Assembly (NCBI GenBank): GCA_028689205.1
Contig: JAQTWP010000005.1
Coordinates: forward strand, 50,157-114,156
Direction of reading: 5' to 3'
DNA from: Candidatus Altimarinota bacterium
GTDB taxonomy: Bacteria > Patescibacteriota > Gracilibacteria > BD1-5 > UBA2023
DNA length: 64,000 bases
The position numbers were made by a program, and so were the translations under genes. The notes beneath the pieces are model-generated. The model had not been told where the DNA came from, did not search any database, and worked only from the letters and a program-made list of their open reading frames with translations. Below are positions 42,025-52,329 of the stretch, piece by piece. Position 1 is the first letter of the stretch; each line of letters starts with the position of its first letter.

Positions 42025-42969
42025 CTATTTATTTTGTATTTTATCTTGAATACAATTTCATGTAAGATACAAATCATATCAATTATTTTTCAATAGTCCT
42101 TTATTTGTCTCAAAATACTGATAATCTTTATCATAACTTAATACTTCAATACATTTTCCATCCTTTTTAATATAATGTGCATTATCTTTAGTCAATTCTG
42201 TGCATGAGTTAAATCTTAATGGGAAGCTCACATCTTTATTTTCAAATACCATGGTATAAAAAGGGCTTTTATCTTTCAATTTTTCATCTAAGTATATATT
42301 TGTAAATATATACTTATCATTCATGTATTTGAGTTGATAAATTTTTCATTCATGAACAAAACAATTGTGAGTATCTATTGATTCTGGATAAGTATAGATA
42401 AATCATATTGAGTTCATGAAAGTTAATGTCAGAATCAGTATTAAAATCAGGGATTTATTTCAATCAAGCCATTTAGAAGCATCTTGTATTCAATGTTCAG
42501 ATAGGAAATTATCATATAAACATCAAAATGGATATATGATTGAAACAATTGAGATAATGGATAGCACTCATAGTATTCAAATATACAAAGTTCAGGCCAG
42601 ATTTCCACTAAATACTAGTTTATGTCAATCTACAAATTTCCACAATAATGCTATTCAAGCAAAAAGCGTAATTGAAAATATTATATGACATCACCATTTT
42701 GGTGTTATTTTTTTAAATATCTTAAATATTAAATCTAATAATTCATATCAAATAAATCAAGAAATAAATATTATCAATGTTATTGGCAATATTTTTACTC
42801 AATCATTAACTGATTGAGTCCAACTAAAAAATGAAAGTTCAGTATATGATAATGCATTATATTGGTATAAAACTCAATACAACACAGATAAAGCACTTAT
42901 TAAAGTTGCTATTAATCAATATCTTTCTAGATTTTTTTTATTGAAATATGAATTGAAAAAATTTCTCAT
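42025..42969 (-). CDS. Polytopic membrane protein with C-terminal soluble domain, unknown
   Basis: This 314-residue protein is read through many TGA glycines. Five hydrophobic segments are visible (about residues 17-38, 54-80, 86-106, 114-143 and 163-185), followed by a hydrophilic, probably extracytoplasmic domain of about 120 residues with three cysteines (THNCFVHEG, NSCTELT, GNCIQD). It lies 48 bases before the TOPRIM gene in the same direction and may be its membrane partner. An overlapping plus-strand ORF at 42416-42688 lacks plausible protein features and is a shadow of this gene. No family is recognised. Confidence 0.65.
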
Positions 42970-43159
42970 AATTATGAATAGACTTAAATTAGTGTTAATA
43001 TTTCAAGTATTATAAGTATTTTTTCATTTATGCAACTAGCAAAAGTTCATCTTTAAGATAATTTACATTCAATAATATTATTTTGATATTTATACAATTA
43101 CAATACAATTTAGATAATGAAAAAGTAACTATAATACTAATATATAAATTTATAAGATT

Positions 43160-46150
43160 ATGATAAAGAATAATTCTCAAATATGAATATTTTTAAGCTC
43201 AATTAAGACAACTTTAATAATGGTGCTTGAAAATATAAAAATTGCTATTGTAGCGTTGCTTTGATTTGAAATTTTACATTTAGTTTATGATGCAGAAAAA
43301 ATAAGTATATTCTGAAAAACAGCAAAGTTACCTTATATTGAGAAAATAGGTGACATTTTGGTTGCACTAAAGTCAAATTTTCTAAATAGTTGGTTTTTGA
43401 TTTTAGTGTCTATACTAATTTTATTGTACATTGCAAAAAAAGTTCTCCTTTTACTTAAGCACCTTTTTATTAATTCCTTCAATTCGCGTAGATTTGATAT
43501 TCTTTTTACTGTTATTACTGTAATTTTCGTAATTGTATGGGGTTATCCCCAAGTTGAATATTTTACATACTGAATTATTTTTTTAATCTTATTATCAATA
43601 AGCGTATCAATATGTAGTTTAGATACATCATGAAATCACGATTGATTCTTGCTTTCAGACAATCCGTATAACTGAATAGATTGAGATGATATTTTGAATT
43701 ATAAGCTACTTGCTAAACAGTTCGCTAAAAACATATTTAATAATTGATCTAAAGATAGCTTAGTATTCTCAGTTGAATCTGACTGGTGAAATTGAAAAAC
43801 AAGTTTTTTGAATCTAGTTATTGATAATGATGATATCAAAAATAATTGCATAGTATTTAATTTTGAAGCATGGCATTTTAACTGAGAGTCAGACCTATTA
43901 GAAAAATTTCTAAATGAACTTAAAAACACACTAAATAAGACCTATTATTTACCAAATATTTCATCACAATTTAATGACCTGATTTCAGTACTATGAGAAG
44001 AATGAATCAATAAAGTGTTTTGAATAAAAGCTAAATTAAGTTCTTCTAAAACCTTAGAAGATATTAAAAATTCAATAAATGAATCACTTAAAAATATAGA
44101 TAAAAAATTAATTATCATTATTGATGATATTGATAGAATGCCGATAAATAAGGCAAAAATTTTATTCAGAATAATAGATTTATGTAGAAATTTTCATAAT
44201 ACCAGCTATATATTATGTTATGATAACGAAAATTTTAATTCAATTGATGAGGTACTGAAGGTATCTAAAGGTAAATTTAATTTTGAAGCTAGCAAATGAA
44301 ATATTGAGCTAGAAGAAGAAATTGACAATAAAAATGTTAGAAGTTACCTTGAAAAAGTAGTAAATGTAAAATACTCTTTGGTCCCGGACATTAATGAAAT
44401 TAAAAAATTCTTTTATAAAACTTTTACTGATTGAAGTGTTGAATTTTCAGAAAATTCAAAAGCTTGAATTAAAGATTGAATAGATAATCTTTTTAAACTT
44501 GGTAACTTTGAAATCTTCTGAAAACATCTAAAAAATATAAGAAAAATTAAGCGTTTATATAACTTTTTCTTAATAAGATATTACTGAAATAAAAATCTAA
44601 TATTAAATATATTCGACACTAAGAATAACTGATTAAATTTTGAAAATTTTATTAAACTTTCAATTTTAAATCTCTTTCATGATAGATTATACTGTGATAT
44701 TGTTAACGATATTCAGCTATTGTGATGAGAACAAACTTGGTACGCCTTAAATACTGAATGAATATCAAAATACAAACTTCAGTATGATTATAGCTCTAAT
44801 AGATCTACTTATAAAACTCCTGAGTCTTTTAAAAAATATATTGAGACGCTAACTTTGGAGCAAAAGAATATTTTAATAAGTATATTCCCAATATATGATA
44901 AATATAATCCTGATAATAATTTAGATTTATTATGACTTTGAAATAGACTTTTAGAGCATATAAAGTTGATAGAATCGGTAAATAGTATTGATTATAATAA
45001 AGATATTTCAGACTATTTTGAACGAATAAAAAATACAAATGAAAATTTATCATCAATATTTTCTGATGCCTTAAGTAAGCATAAGGCTAGATGAGTAGCA
45101 AGCATATTAGAAACATTTGAAAAAAATGTATCAGAAGTATCAGTTGGGAAAACAGAAGAAATATTAAATTATATTATTGACGAATTTCATCAATATTCTA
45201 TTAACTCGCTTGCTTCTTGCTGGGATAATATAGCAAGAATTTTAGATAGATTGGTTTCTCATGAAAACACTAAAGAAAATTGTATAGCAATAATTTGAAA
45301 ATATATTTATTCTGAAAATGATTCAATCTGAATGCTTGATAAGTTTTGCGATGAAAACTGGTGAATAAAATGAATATACAATATGCTAGGTATTAGACTT
45401 TTAGCAGAAAGAACTTCAAGCTTATGGAACTTTCAAAGATGAATTGTATGAGAAAGATATGAATTAAATTTACCAAAAATTGTCTATTATGAAAAAATTA
45501 GCAGATATATTTATTGATTATTTAAGAGTAAATACATAGATAGTAATATCAATATTTTTAAATTAATAGATGAATTAAGTGAGGATGATTTACTTACTGA
45601 TGAATGAGTCAATACTTTTTGAGTTGATACGAAAAATTGAATACAGTCATTTATTATATATCAACTAACTAATGATAGCGATTGAATATGACATTTTGAT
45701 ATAACAGATGATGGAGACATTAACAATCAAGGTCATTGAATTAAAACTGAATTAAATGATTACTATTTTAATATTTGTTTTAGATGAGAAAAATGAATTA
45801 AATATTTAATTGAGTATATTTTCTGATTTATATTCTTACCTACATTTAGTGATAAAAGCTGAATAGATAGCAATCATATTAAAATTAGACTACTGAAGAC
45901 CGACTCTCAGGATTGAAATATATTAAATATATTTGAAGAGTGAAAATTAAAGACATTTATTGACTCAAATAGTGATTCTATAAGCAATTTTATTGAAATA
46001 CACTGTGACGAAATATTTGAATGATTTAATTGAGTAAAATTTTCGTACTGATTCTGATGGGAGCTATTTAAAAAACGTTTTAATGAATGTAATTCAGGTG
46101 TACTGCATGAAATTATTGAACCTTCAAGTGACATGCCTGAACAAGAATAA
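43160..46150 (+). CDS. KAP-family P-loop NTPase with N-terminal transmembrane segments
   Basis: This 996-residue protein has about four N-terminal hydrophobic segments in the first 170 residues, then a KAP-type P-loop NTPase. The Walker A ESDWGNGKTSFLNL starts at about residue 206 (both motif glycines TGA-coded), followed by the KAP-typical FNFEAWHFNGES strand. Walker B KLIIIIDDIDRMP lies at about 316-326, and SYILCYDNENF is the sensor strand. KAP NTPases are membrane-associated STAND-like ATPases, including PifA, which excludes phage T7. A C-terminal region of about 500 residues has no recognised domain. The gene is 15 bases upstream of a HEPN-domain gene, making a likely sensor/effector pair. 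Confidence 0.85.
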
Positions 46151-46165
46151 TAAAATATAAAATCC

Positions 46166-47374
46166 ATGAAAAAAATAATTGAAAATAAATGACTATTAAA
46201 AAAAGCTTTGTTTGATTTTAATAAATTTGCAGAAGATAATAATCTATCATGAAAATATCTTTCATTTAAAAATGTGGAAGATTTTTACAACAAAAGTGAA
46301 TATATAGAAATTGAAAACACTAGTCGTTCTTTAAAAAAAGAATTTAGGCATATTGAAAACAAAAGCTTAAAAGAATTATCAAAAAATATAGAATCATTGT
46401 ATGTAAATATAAGATTTCAAGATATATATTATCTTTTGCCCCAAATATTTTGTAAGGTATATAACTTTTTATTGTCCGATAAAGAAAGTATAAATATAGA
46501 TTATTATTATATACTTGATGATTTTATTAATTTCGTACCCAATTTTAAAAAGCCAGAAAAGTTTTCTGATTTAGAAAATAATTATGAATTTATCGAGGAA
46601 ATTATATTTAAAGTTTTTGATAAAGTAGATAAAGATTTTAAAAATTTTGAATTCAATTTTAAATTTGAGTTGTGATTTAAAAATTTGGTTGCCCCAAAAG
46701 AGCTTTTTATAGATGATAAAATCAAAATTATATCAGATGACAATTGAATTACGTATATTGAATGAATATATAACAAATGATATATACAAGATAAGTTAAC
46801 TACTGCATTTGATGATTTATTGTTAATACTAAATATTCTAGAATTAAATAAAATCTTTATTGTTAACGATACAAATAAATCAATTTCAAAAGAAAAAAAT
46901 TACATGTCATTATCAAAGTTTGATAATGACAAATTTAAATTTTCTGGCTGATTTAATTCTTTATTCTTTTATGAATTTCATCTATTTAAAAATCACCTAT
47001 CAAAGTTTTCTGAAGTTCAAATTTGAATTTTGAATTTAGATTATTTTTATCTTTTATCAAATAAAGTAAGATGAACTAATTTAATAACAGCGAGTAATTT
47101 TTTCTGAACTGATATATTTAGATTTGATAGTAAAGAGTATCTAAATTATTGGTCAGCTATTGAAGTTATGTTATGAAGTCCAGAAACTAATATTAAAAAA
47201 GAATTAATAAGTAAGTTTAATATATTCTTTCCGGATACAAATTATATCGAAAAGTTTTGGCAAATAAGGAATGAAATAGTACATAGATGAAGATTACATG
47301 TTGAAAGTGATGATTTAGGCGAAATCGAAAATATATCTAAAAAGTTATTCTTGAAATTAATAACTGCAAGCTAA
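46166..47374 (+). CDS. HEPN-domain protein (ApeA-like), candidate RNase effector
   Basis: This 402-residue protein is largely helical and Lys/Asn/Phe-rich. Near its C-terminus it carries FWQIRNEIVHRGR, where Arg368-x4-His373 is the R-x4-6-H signature of HEPN ribonucleases. It is preceded by NYWSAIEVMLGSPET, which resembles the conserved W-x-A-I-E helix of ApeA/Apea-like HEPN proteins. HEPN RNases act as toxins in toxin-antitoxin, abortive-infection and CRISPR systems. It follows the KAP NTPase gene by 15 bases in one operon. No antitoxin-type MNT gene is adjacent, so control probably comes from the KAP protein. The structured element at 47444-47570 lies just downstream. Confidence 0.75.
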
Positions 47375-47443
47375 AATTACCTTATATCCTTGAGTTACAT
47401 AAATAGTTTTTACTTTTTCACAAAAACATATAAAATTATGTGT

Positions 47444-47570
47444 GCCAGATAAATACATGAGGTTTTTTGTTGCTTAAATGAGTAATAGTGGGTAATTATC
47501 CACCACTTTCATTTGAGCAATCTTATTGAGTGTATTTGTCTGGCGACAACGGATAATTACCCTCTTTTTA
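47444..47570 (+). ncRNA. Nested stem-loop element, candidate structured RNA/switch
   Basis: The arms GCCAGATAAATACAT (47444-47458) and GTGTATTTGTCTGGC (47530-47544) pair over 15 positions. Inside them TTGCTTAAATGA (47470-47481) pairs with TCATTTGAGCAA (47509-47520), and inside that GTGG/CCAC form a small hairpin. In addition GGGTAATTATCC (47490-47501) is the exact reverse complement of GGATAATTACCC (47551-47562), which is followed by TCTTTTTA. The last pair could form a terminator that competes with the nested fold. It sits between the HEPN gene and the next gene, with no ORF. Confidence 0.6.
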
Positions 47571-47622
47571 TTTGTCAAAAATAGGCATTATTCGTCTTAT
47601 ATAACGTTAATTATATATATAT

Positions 47623-48885
47623 ATGAAGATATGTCCTTTTTGTGCAGAAGAAATACGTGATGATGCAAAAAAATGCAGATTTTGTTGAGAGTTTTTAGAA
47701 GATAAGAAAAATATAGCAGAAGAGGAATTACCCAGTGAATCGAATGTAATAGAGGATTTAAATAATGAAAATCAAAAAGAAGAATTATTAAGATCAGAGA
47801 GACTGAATGAATTAAAAAACAAATTCAAAGATAAGCTTGATATATACCCAACAAGGTTCAGACAAGAAATCGAAAGCGATGAAGTAAGATTATTAGGACT
47901 TAAAGATAAATCCATTGAACAGATAAAAGAGGAGGTTGATAAAAGAAAGAAGACAGAGATTATTTTCTGATTATGGATATGAGCTCTCGTATTAACTATC
48001 TTTACTCAGGGTTTGTGAATATTTTTTACCTGATCATTATTTTGGCTTATAGCGTTATGGCTTCACCCTAGAAAATGAGAGAAGGTATTTATTAATAGAT
48101 TTTGAAACTTAAGAAATTATAAATCAAGGACTATCCTTTCCTTATTTCTTCTTTTCTTCTTTTTATCGGATATGTGAAATTTCATCTCTTACACATCCGA
48201 AAAGAAACCGACTATAAAAATACTATCACAACAGACAAACACGTCAACAGGGCTATTTAATCTATCATATTCAATCAATGTATGAAAATCTAAAAGCTAT
48301 GATCTTAAGTTTTCTGTGGAATGAGCTGATAGCGTGCTTGTAAATTGAACAGAGTTGAATTGAAGCTGATGAATTTATTCAAAAAATATTTTACTTTCCT
48401 TAACTTCATATGATGTTGATATAAAAGCAATTAATTCAAGATATGAAACTACTGATCAAGTTACAATATTAAGGGACAAGACAGATGAAGAAATAAGTGC
48501 CGAACAAGAAGCAGAAAAAATCAATAAGGAAAAAGTTGCTCAAGAAGAAAAGCAAAGAATTGAAAAAGAAGCCCAGATAAAAAATGAAGAACAAGAAAGA
48601 AAAGAAAAGGAATTAGCTGAACAGAGAACTTATGAAAAAACTAAAGCTTGAAGAATCTGTAAAGCTAACCCTACATGGACTAGAGAAGATTGTGATCTTC
48701 TGGCAAATAATAAAATATGGATATGAATGAGTTATGATATGCTAGTGTACACTCACTGAAAACCTAATAGTGCAAACCCTTCAAATTATTGAGTTTGAAC
48801 ACAATGGCAATGGTGCTGGTATGATTATACTCCTTCTTGCTATTATGATACTAATGATGATGGTTTAGTTGAAAGTTATAATTAA
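47623..48885 (+). CDS. Zinc-ribbon membrane protein with coiled coil and BamE-like C-terminal domain
   Basis: This 420-residue protein begins with a zinc ribbon (CPFCAEEI ... CRFCGEFL, two CxxC pairs, residues 4-24). An acidic linker follows, then hydrophobic segments around residues 112-142 and a third near 170-185. Next come an extracytoplasmic beta-like domain and a long Glu/Lys/Gln coiled coil (about residues 285-340). The C-terminal domain resembles SmpA/BamE-type small domains: KIWIGMSYDMLVYTHGKPN then a Trp-rich TQWQWCWYD and an aromatic strand. Zinc-ribbon plus transmembrane plus such a C-terminal unit is common in bacterial proteins of unknown role. It is preceded by the structured element and a short AT-rich start region. 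Confidence 0.65.
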
Positions 48886-48967
48886 AACTAATTTATATTT
48901 TGATCTTTATTTTTTGAAAAACTTATAATCTATATAAGATATAAATAATGAAACTAACAATATTTAT

Positions 48968-49888
48968 ATGAGAATTATTGAGTCCTTCAATCCTAATATA
49001 AGCTTAAATGAATCTGTAGAAAAAATTATCGTTAACTATATTTTATTAGATTTTGATATAAATAGTACGAGTAATAAAATTCCTTTGTTAATAAATAAGA
49101 AGGATTGAGATAGGGAAGATACAAAGCTTAATTTAGAAAAATGATTAGATTTACTAAAGAAATATAGGTATATAGATGATTTTACTTCATTAACATACTT
49201 AAGGGATTACTCTTATAAAGAGAAAGATGGACCTATGATTAAGTTGAATTCACAAATTGAGCACTTAGTAAATTGACATGAGAAAACAGTACCATATTTT
49301 GTCTATATATGAAATAAAGATAAATGGAACTTTTTAAAGAAGCTTAAGTTATGGAATGAGGTAGACTTATCTTTTTCGTTTAAGAAAATAGAACAGGTTA
49401 TAAGATTGTTTGAGAGTGGCAATAAACATATACTAAAAGTTGTAAATAAACTATCTGTAGAGTATTCAGAATATTTTCCAAAAAGGGAATATTTGAATAA
49501 TGATTCACTTCAAGATTTCCTTTATTATTTTGCTTACAAATTTCCTAAAGAATTTAAGTCATTAAGATTACATAATAAAAATGCCTTTGATAAAGATAAT
49601 TATTCTAATTTAAGTATTAAGGAAGGTATTATTTATGATAATTTTTGAAATATTGTATTTAGGTTAACAAATACAGAACAAAATTTAATTTGAATTTTAA
49701 CTGATTATAGAAAGCATTCGTGAATCAGTAAGGATAATTTTAAAAAATTAATGAATCAGACAACAGAAGCTTTTGAACAAGCATTAAAGGAATTGAGGAG
49801 AAAAATACGAGAATCATGAATAGAAAATGGTATAATTATTAGTTATGATAGGCATGAAAAAGTATACAATATTTTTGTGAAAGAGTAG
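48968..49888 (+). CDS. Protein with possible C-terminal winged-helix domain, unknown
   Basis: This 306-residue soluble protein has no recognised N-terminal domain. Its last ~90 residues (FRLTNTEQNLIGILTDYRKHSGISKDNFKKLM ... EALKELRRKIRESG in pieces) have the spacing of a winged helix: helix, turn, recognition helix, helix and a short beta hairpin ending IIISYDRHEKVYNIFV. That pattern is typical of transcriptional-regulator C-termini. It ends just before a strong terminator that separates it from the mobile element. The link to DNA binding is inference from secondary-structure pattern only. Confidence 0.55.
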
Positions 49889-49964
49889 ATAATAAGTAGA
49901 AATTTTTTTATTAATTTTTTTATAATAATCTTTATTACATCAGAAAAAAATAGATTTTCATGGT

Positions 49965-49999
49965 AGGTAGAAGTAATTTATGCTTCTACCTATTTTTTT
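49965..49999 (+). terminator. Intrinsic terminator
   Basis: AGGTAGAAG and CTTCTACCT form a perfect 9-bp stem followed by ATTTTTTT. Confidence 0.85.
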
Positions 50000-50046
50000 G
50001 CTATTAGTATAGTAAGAGTGCATATAGCTATGTGTGCTTTATATCA

Positions 50047-50060
50047 GCACTCGCGAGTGC
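50047..50060. repeat. 14-bp perfect palindrome at the start of the mobile element
   Basis: GCACTCGCGAGTGC is a perfect palindrome, unusually GC-rich for the region, 15 bases before the ATG of the first element gene. A second near-palindrome, around GCATATAGCTATGTG, lies about 20 bases upstream. Position suggests an operator or an origin/initiator site. Confidence 0.6.
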
Positions 50061-50075
50061 ATAATTTTAAAGATT

Positions 50076-50285
50076 ATGCCACAACTTACAAAAAGACAAA
50101 TTGATGAATTCAAGTTCATATACAAGAAATGTACATGAAAAGATCTTGATAATCAAGAAGCAATTCAATTTGCTATTAAATTGGTATGTGCGTTCAAACC
50201 AATTTTGCTACCAATGATAGGTCATCAAGGCTACTTAACTAGTTCTGATTTAGACTTACCTGAAAACAACTATTATATAAAATAA
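50076..50285 (+). CDS. Small protein of the mobile element, unknown
   Basis: This 69-residue ORF (MPQLTKRQIDEFKFIYKKC ...) has one TGA glycine and ends 13 bases before the helicase gene. It lies directly after the palindrome. The sequence shows an N-terminal helix with KRQIDEFKFIYKK and no clear motif. Similar small leader genes often encode regulators or recombination accessory proteins in integrative elements. The reading frame is supported by close packing with the next gene. Confidence 0.5.
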
Positions 50286-50298
50286 CCAAATTTTAAAC

Positions 50299-51432
50299 AT
50301 GGAAAAAAATAAAAAAGAGACTTATAGTTTCATTAAATATTTATCGCTCTATTACTGGCACGAGGCGAAACGATTCTTTTCAACAGGCAATGCCTGAAGC
50401 AATCTTATGATGACTCAAAAGGAATTGAATGAGGCCAGAGCATCAAAAGAAATAAAAGACTATGATAACATTTGTTATAGAAAAGGTTGAGTGGAATGAT
50501 GCTTAAATCTATTGAATGAAGATAGTATTTTAAAACCATCCGATAATCCTATTCTTGATGATGATATAAAATATCTAATAGATAATGTGGCATGATATAA
50601 GGAAAATAATATTGATTATCTTCATAGGGCAATCCTCTATAAATATCATAACATAAACGACGTACATGTTCCCTGCATAGTATTTGCAGGGAAATGAGGA
50701 AGTTGAAAGTGAACATTCATATCCCTTCTTTGAACTATTTTCTGAGAAGAGAATGTCATGTGCAATCTCGGACAAAGGGAACTTACCAGCAGCTTTGATG
50801 CATATAAATGAATGAAATTGGTCGTAGAATATGCTGAAGTTACCAGTAATAACACACAAGGCGACAAGAAGATTCTAAATAAGCTGAAGAATATTATAGG
50901 GGCTAGTAAGATCATTGTCAACGAAAAGTGAGTTGCGCAATACGAAATTGAAAATCTGGCTTGGTTTTTCATATCGTCCAACTCAAATAAGCCCCTTCAG
51001 CTCGATGATCGAGATAAAGGCAATAGAAGGTTTTCGATTATATTATCTGAACATAAGCTAGAAAACTGAAAGCGAATCAACAAGTCAGTTAGAGTCAAGG
51101 AAAAGGTAGAAAACTATTTGAGTTGGCTATATCAAACCTATCCAGATATTTTAGAATATAGTGAATTGGAAGCTCTAGAAAATCAAGATAAATTTGACCT
51201 CGAGCAAAGATCTCAAGAAGAGGCCAATTCATTCTGGGACTTTATTGAAGAGAGATATCCGAATTTCAAATGAAAGAAGACATTAGCAGAAGTAAACGAA
51301 TTGATGACTATGTATTGCATTGAAAATAGTGTTGATGAAAGGGAATTCTTACGTTTTTTCTGGCACAATAGCAAATTCTCAAAAAAGAAAATCAGAATAT
51401 GAGAAAAAACATATATGTGAGTTGAAATTTAA
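50299..51432 (+). CDS. SF3-type/DUF5906-like helicase (replication protein of mobile element)
   Basis: This 377-residue protein has a Walker A PCIVFAGKGGSGKGTFISLL at about residues 126-144 (three of its glycines TGA-coded), a Walker B-like KLVVEYAEVTSN, and WFFISSNSNKPLQLDDRD ... NRRFSII. The last corresponds to the motif C Asn and arginine-finger region of superfamily 3 helicases used by phages and plasmids (D5/DUF5906). No primase domain is fused. It is likely the replication initiator/helicase of an integrated plasmid or phage satellite. TGA use shows adaptation to the resident code, but at least three CGA codons occur. A 14-bp bulged hairpin follows the gene. Confidence 0.8.
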
Positions 51433-51439
51433 TAAATCA

Positions 51440-51492
51440 GGGAACACGGGAACATCTATATATAGCAACAATCTCATGTTCCCACTGTTCCC
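51440..51492. repeat. Paired GGGAACA/TGTTCCC inverted repeat
   Basis: Two direct copies of GGGAACA (51440-51446, 51448-51454) face two inverted copies TGTTCCC (51477-51483, 51486-51492). They can fold into one bulged 14-bp stem or serve as two dyad operator sites. The repeat sits between the helicase and the next gene. Confidence 0.65.
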
Positions 51493-51521
51493 ATAATTTT
51501 TAATTTTTAAAATAGAAAATC

Positions 51522-51974
51522 ATGAAAAAAGAAGAAAACCAAGAATCCAAGGAACTTTGTAGAGTTGATCCAGATTCTCTCCATACTTTCCTCAAGTGAG
51601 TAGTATCACAAGACTTACAGCCAAAAATAGCTGAATTCGTTAAAACATTGATAATTGAATATGACTGCCAGACTTCTTTAGAAAGAAGTCTGTGCGAAGT
51701 CATAGCTATCAGTCATGGAAGATTGATAAGCACATCTAAGCTGATGAATGAAGATTTTAATCTGCACTATCCATCAAAAGAAAAAATCCAATATCTAAGC
51801 ATCCTATCAAAGGAACTAGACAGAGAGAACAGGAATTATCTTACTGCAATTAATACTCTCATTGAAATCAAAAGCCCGAAGATGACAATCAATGTAAATA
51901 CCGAAAATGCTTTCTTAAGCCAAAATCAGCAGTTTAACAATAACCAATGAAAGAATGAAAACATTAAGGACTAA
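51522..51974 (+). CDS. Hypothetical mobile-element protein
   Basis: This 150-residue soluble protein starts MKKEENQESKELCRVDPDSL. Its centre is helical (FVKTLIIEYDCQTSLERSLCEVIAISHG with a basic patch) and it ends in an Asn/Gln-rich tail. The layout is reminiscent of small phage terminase or DNA-binding proteins, but no family is assigned. It lies between helicase and zinc-ribbon genes, and its end overlaps the next start by 20 bases. TGA glycines are present. Confidence 0.55.
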
Positions 51975-52266
51975 TCTTTTAGGGAAAAAATCTTTGGATC
52001 AGTACACACGAATAACTGTGAAATCCCTATATAAAGAGATAGAAGAGAAACTTAGAGAGGAATTATTAAAGATAAGGCTCGAAGGTATTGAGATAGTATA
52101 TAGCAAAAGCAACTATGGCTGATATAGGAAATGGTTTAAATGTCCTACATGCCTAAATAGGGTGTTTATTCTTTATAATATTAATGGTAATCTGAAATGT
52201 AGAAAATGTTTGGGCCTTTACTATAGAAGCCAAAACTTGAGTGGGAAAATCAAAAGAAAAGTGTAA
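51955..52266 (+). CDS. Small zinc-ribbon protein of mobile element
   Basis: This 103-residue protein is basic and carries WFKCPTCLNRVFILY ... LKCRKCLGLYY, two CxxC pairs forming a likely zinc ribbon at about residues 66-90, and a basic C-terminus (KIKRKV). It overlaps the preceding ORF by 20 bases and precedes the serine recombinase. Zinc-ribbon proteins next to recombinases often assist DNA binding. One CGA codon occurs at residue 24. Confidence 0.6.
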
Positions 52267-52329
52267 AAATGAAAATAAACTTACATAATGAAAATATGTT
52301 AATAATCTTACTTTTAAAAAATAACAACA

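Noticed and set aside
42416..42688. Plus-strand ORF starting at 42416
   Set aside because: It lies antiparallel to the membrane protein at 42025-42969, which has five hydrophobic segments and TGA at glycine sites. The plus-strand product has no such features and is an antisense shadow.
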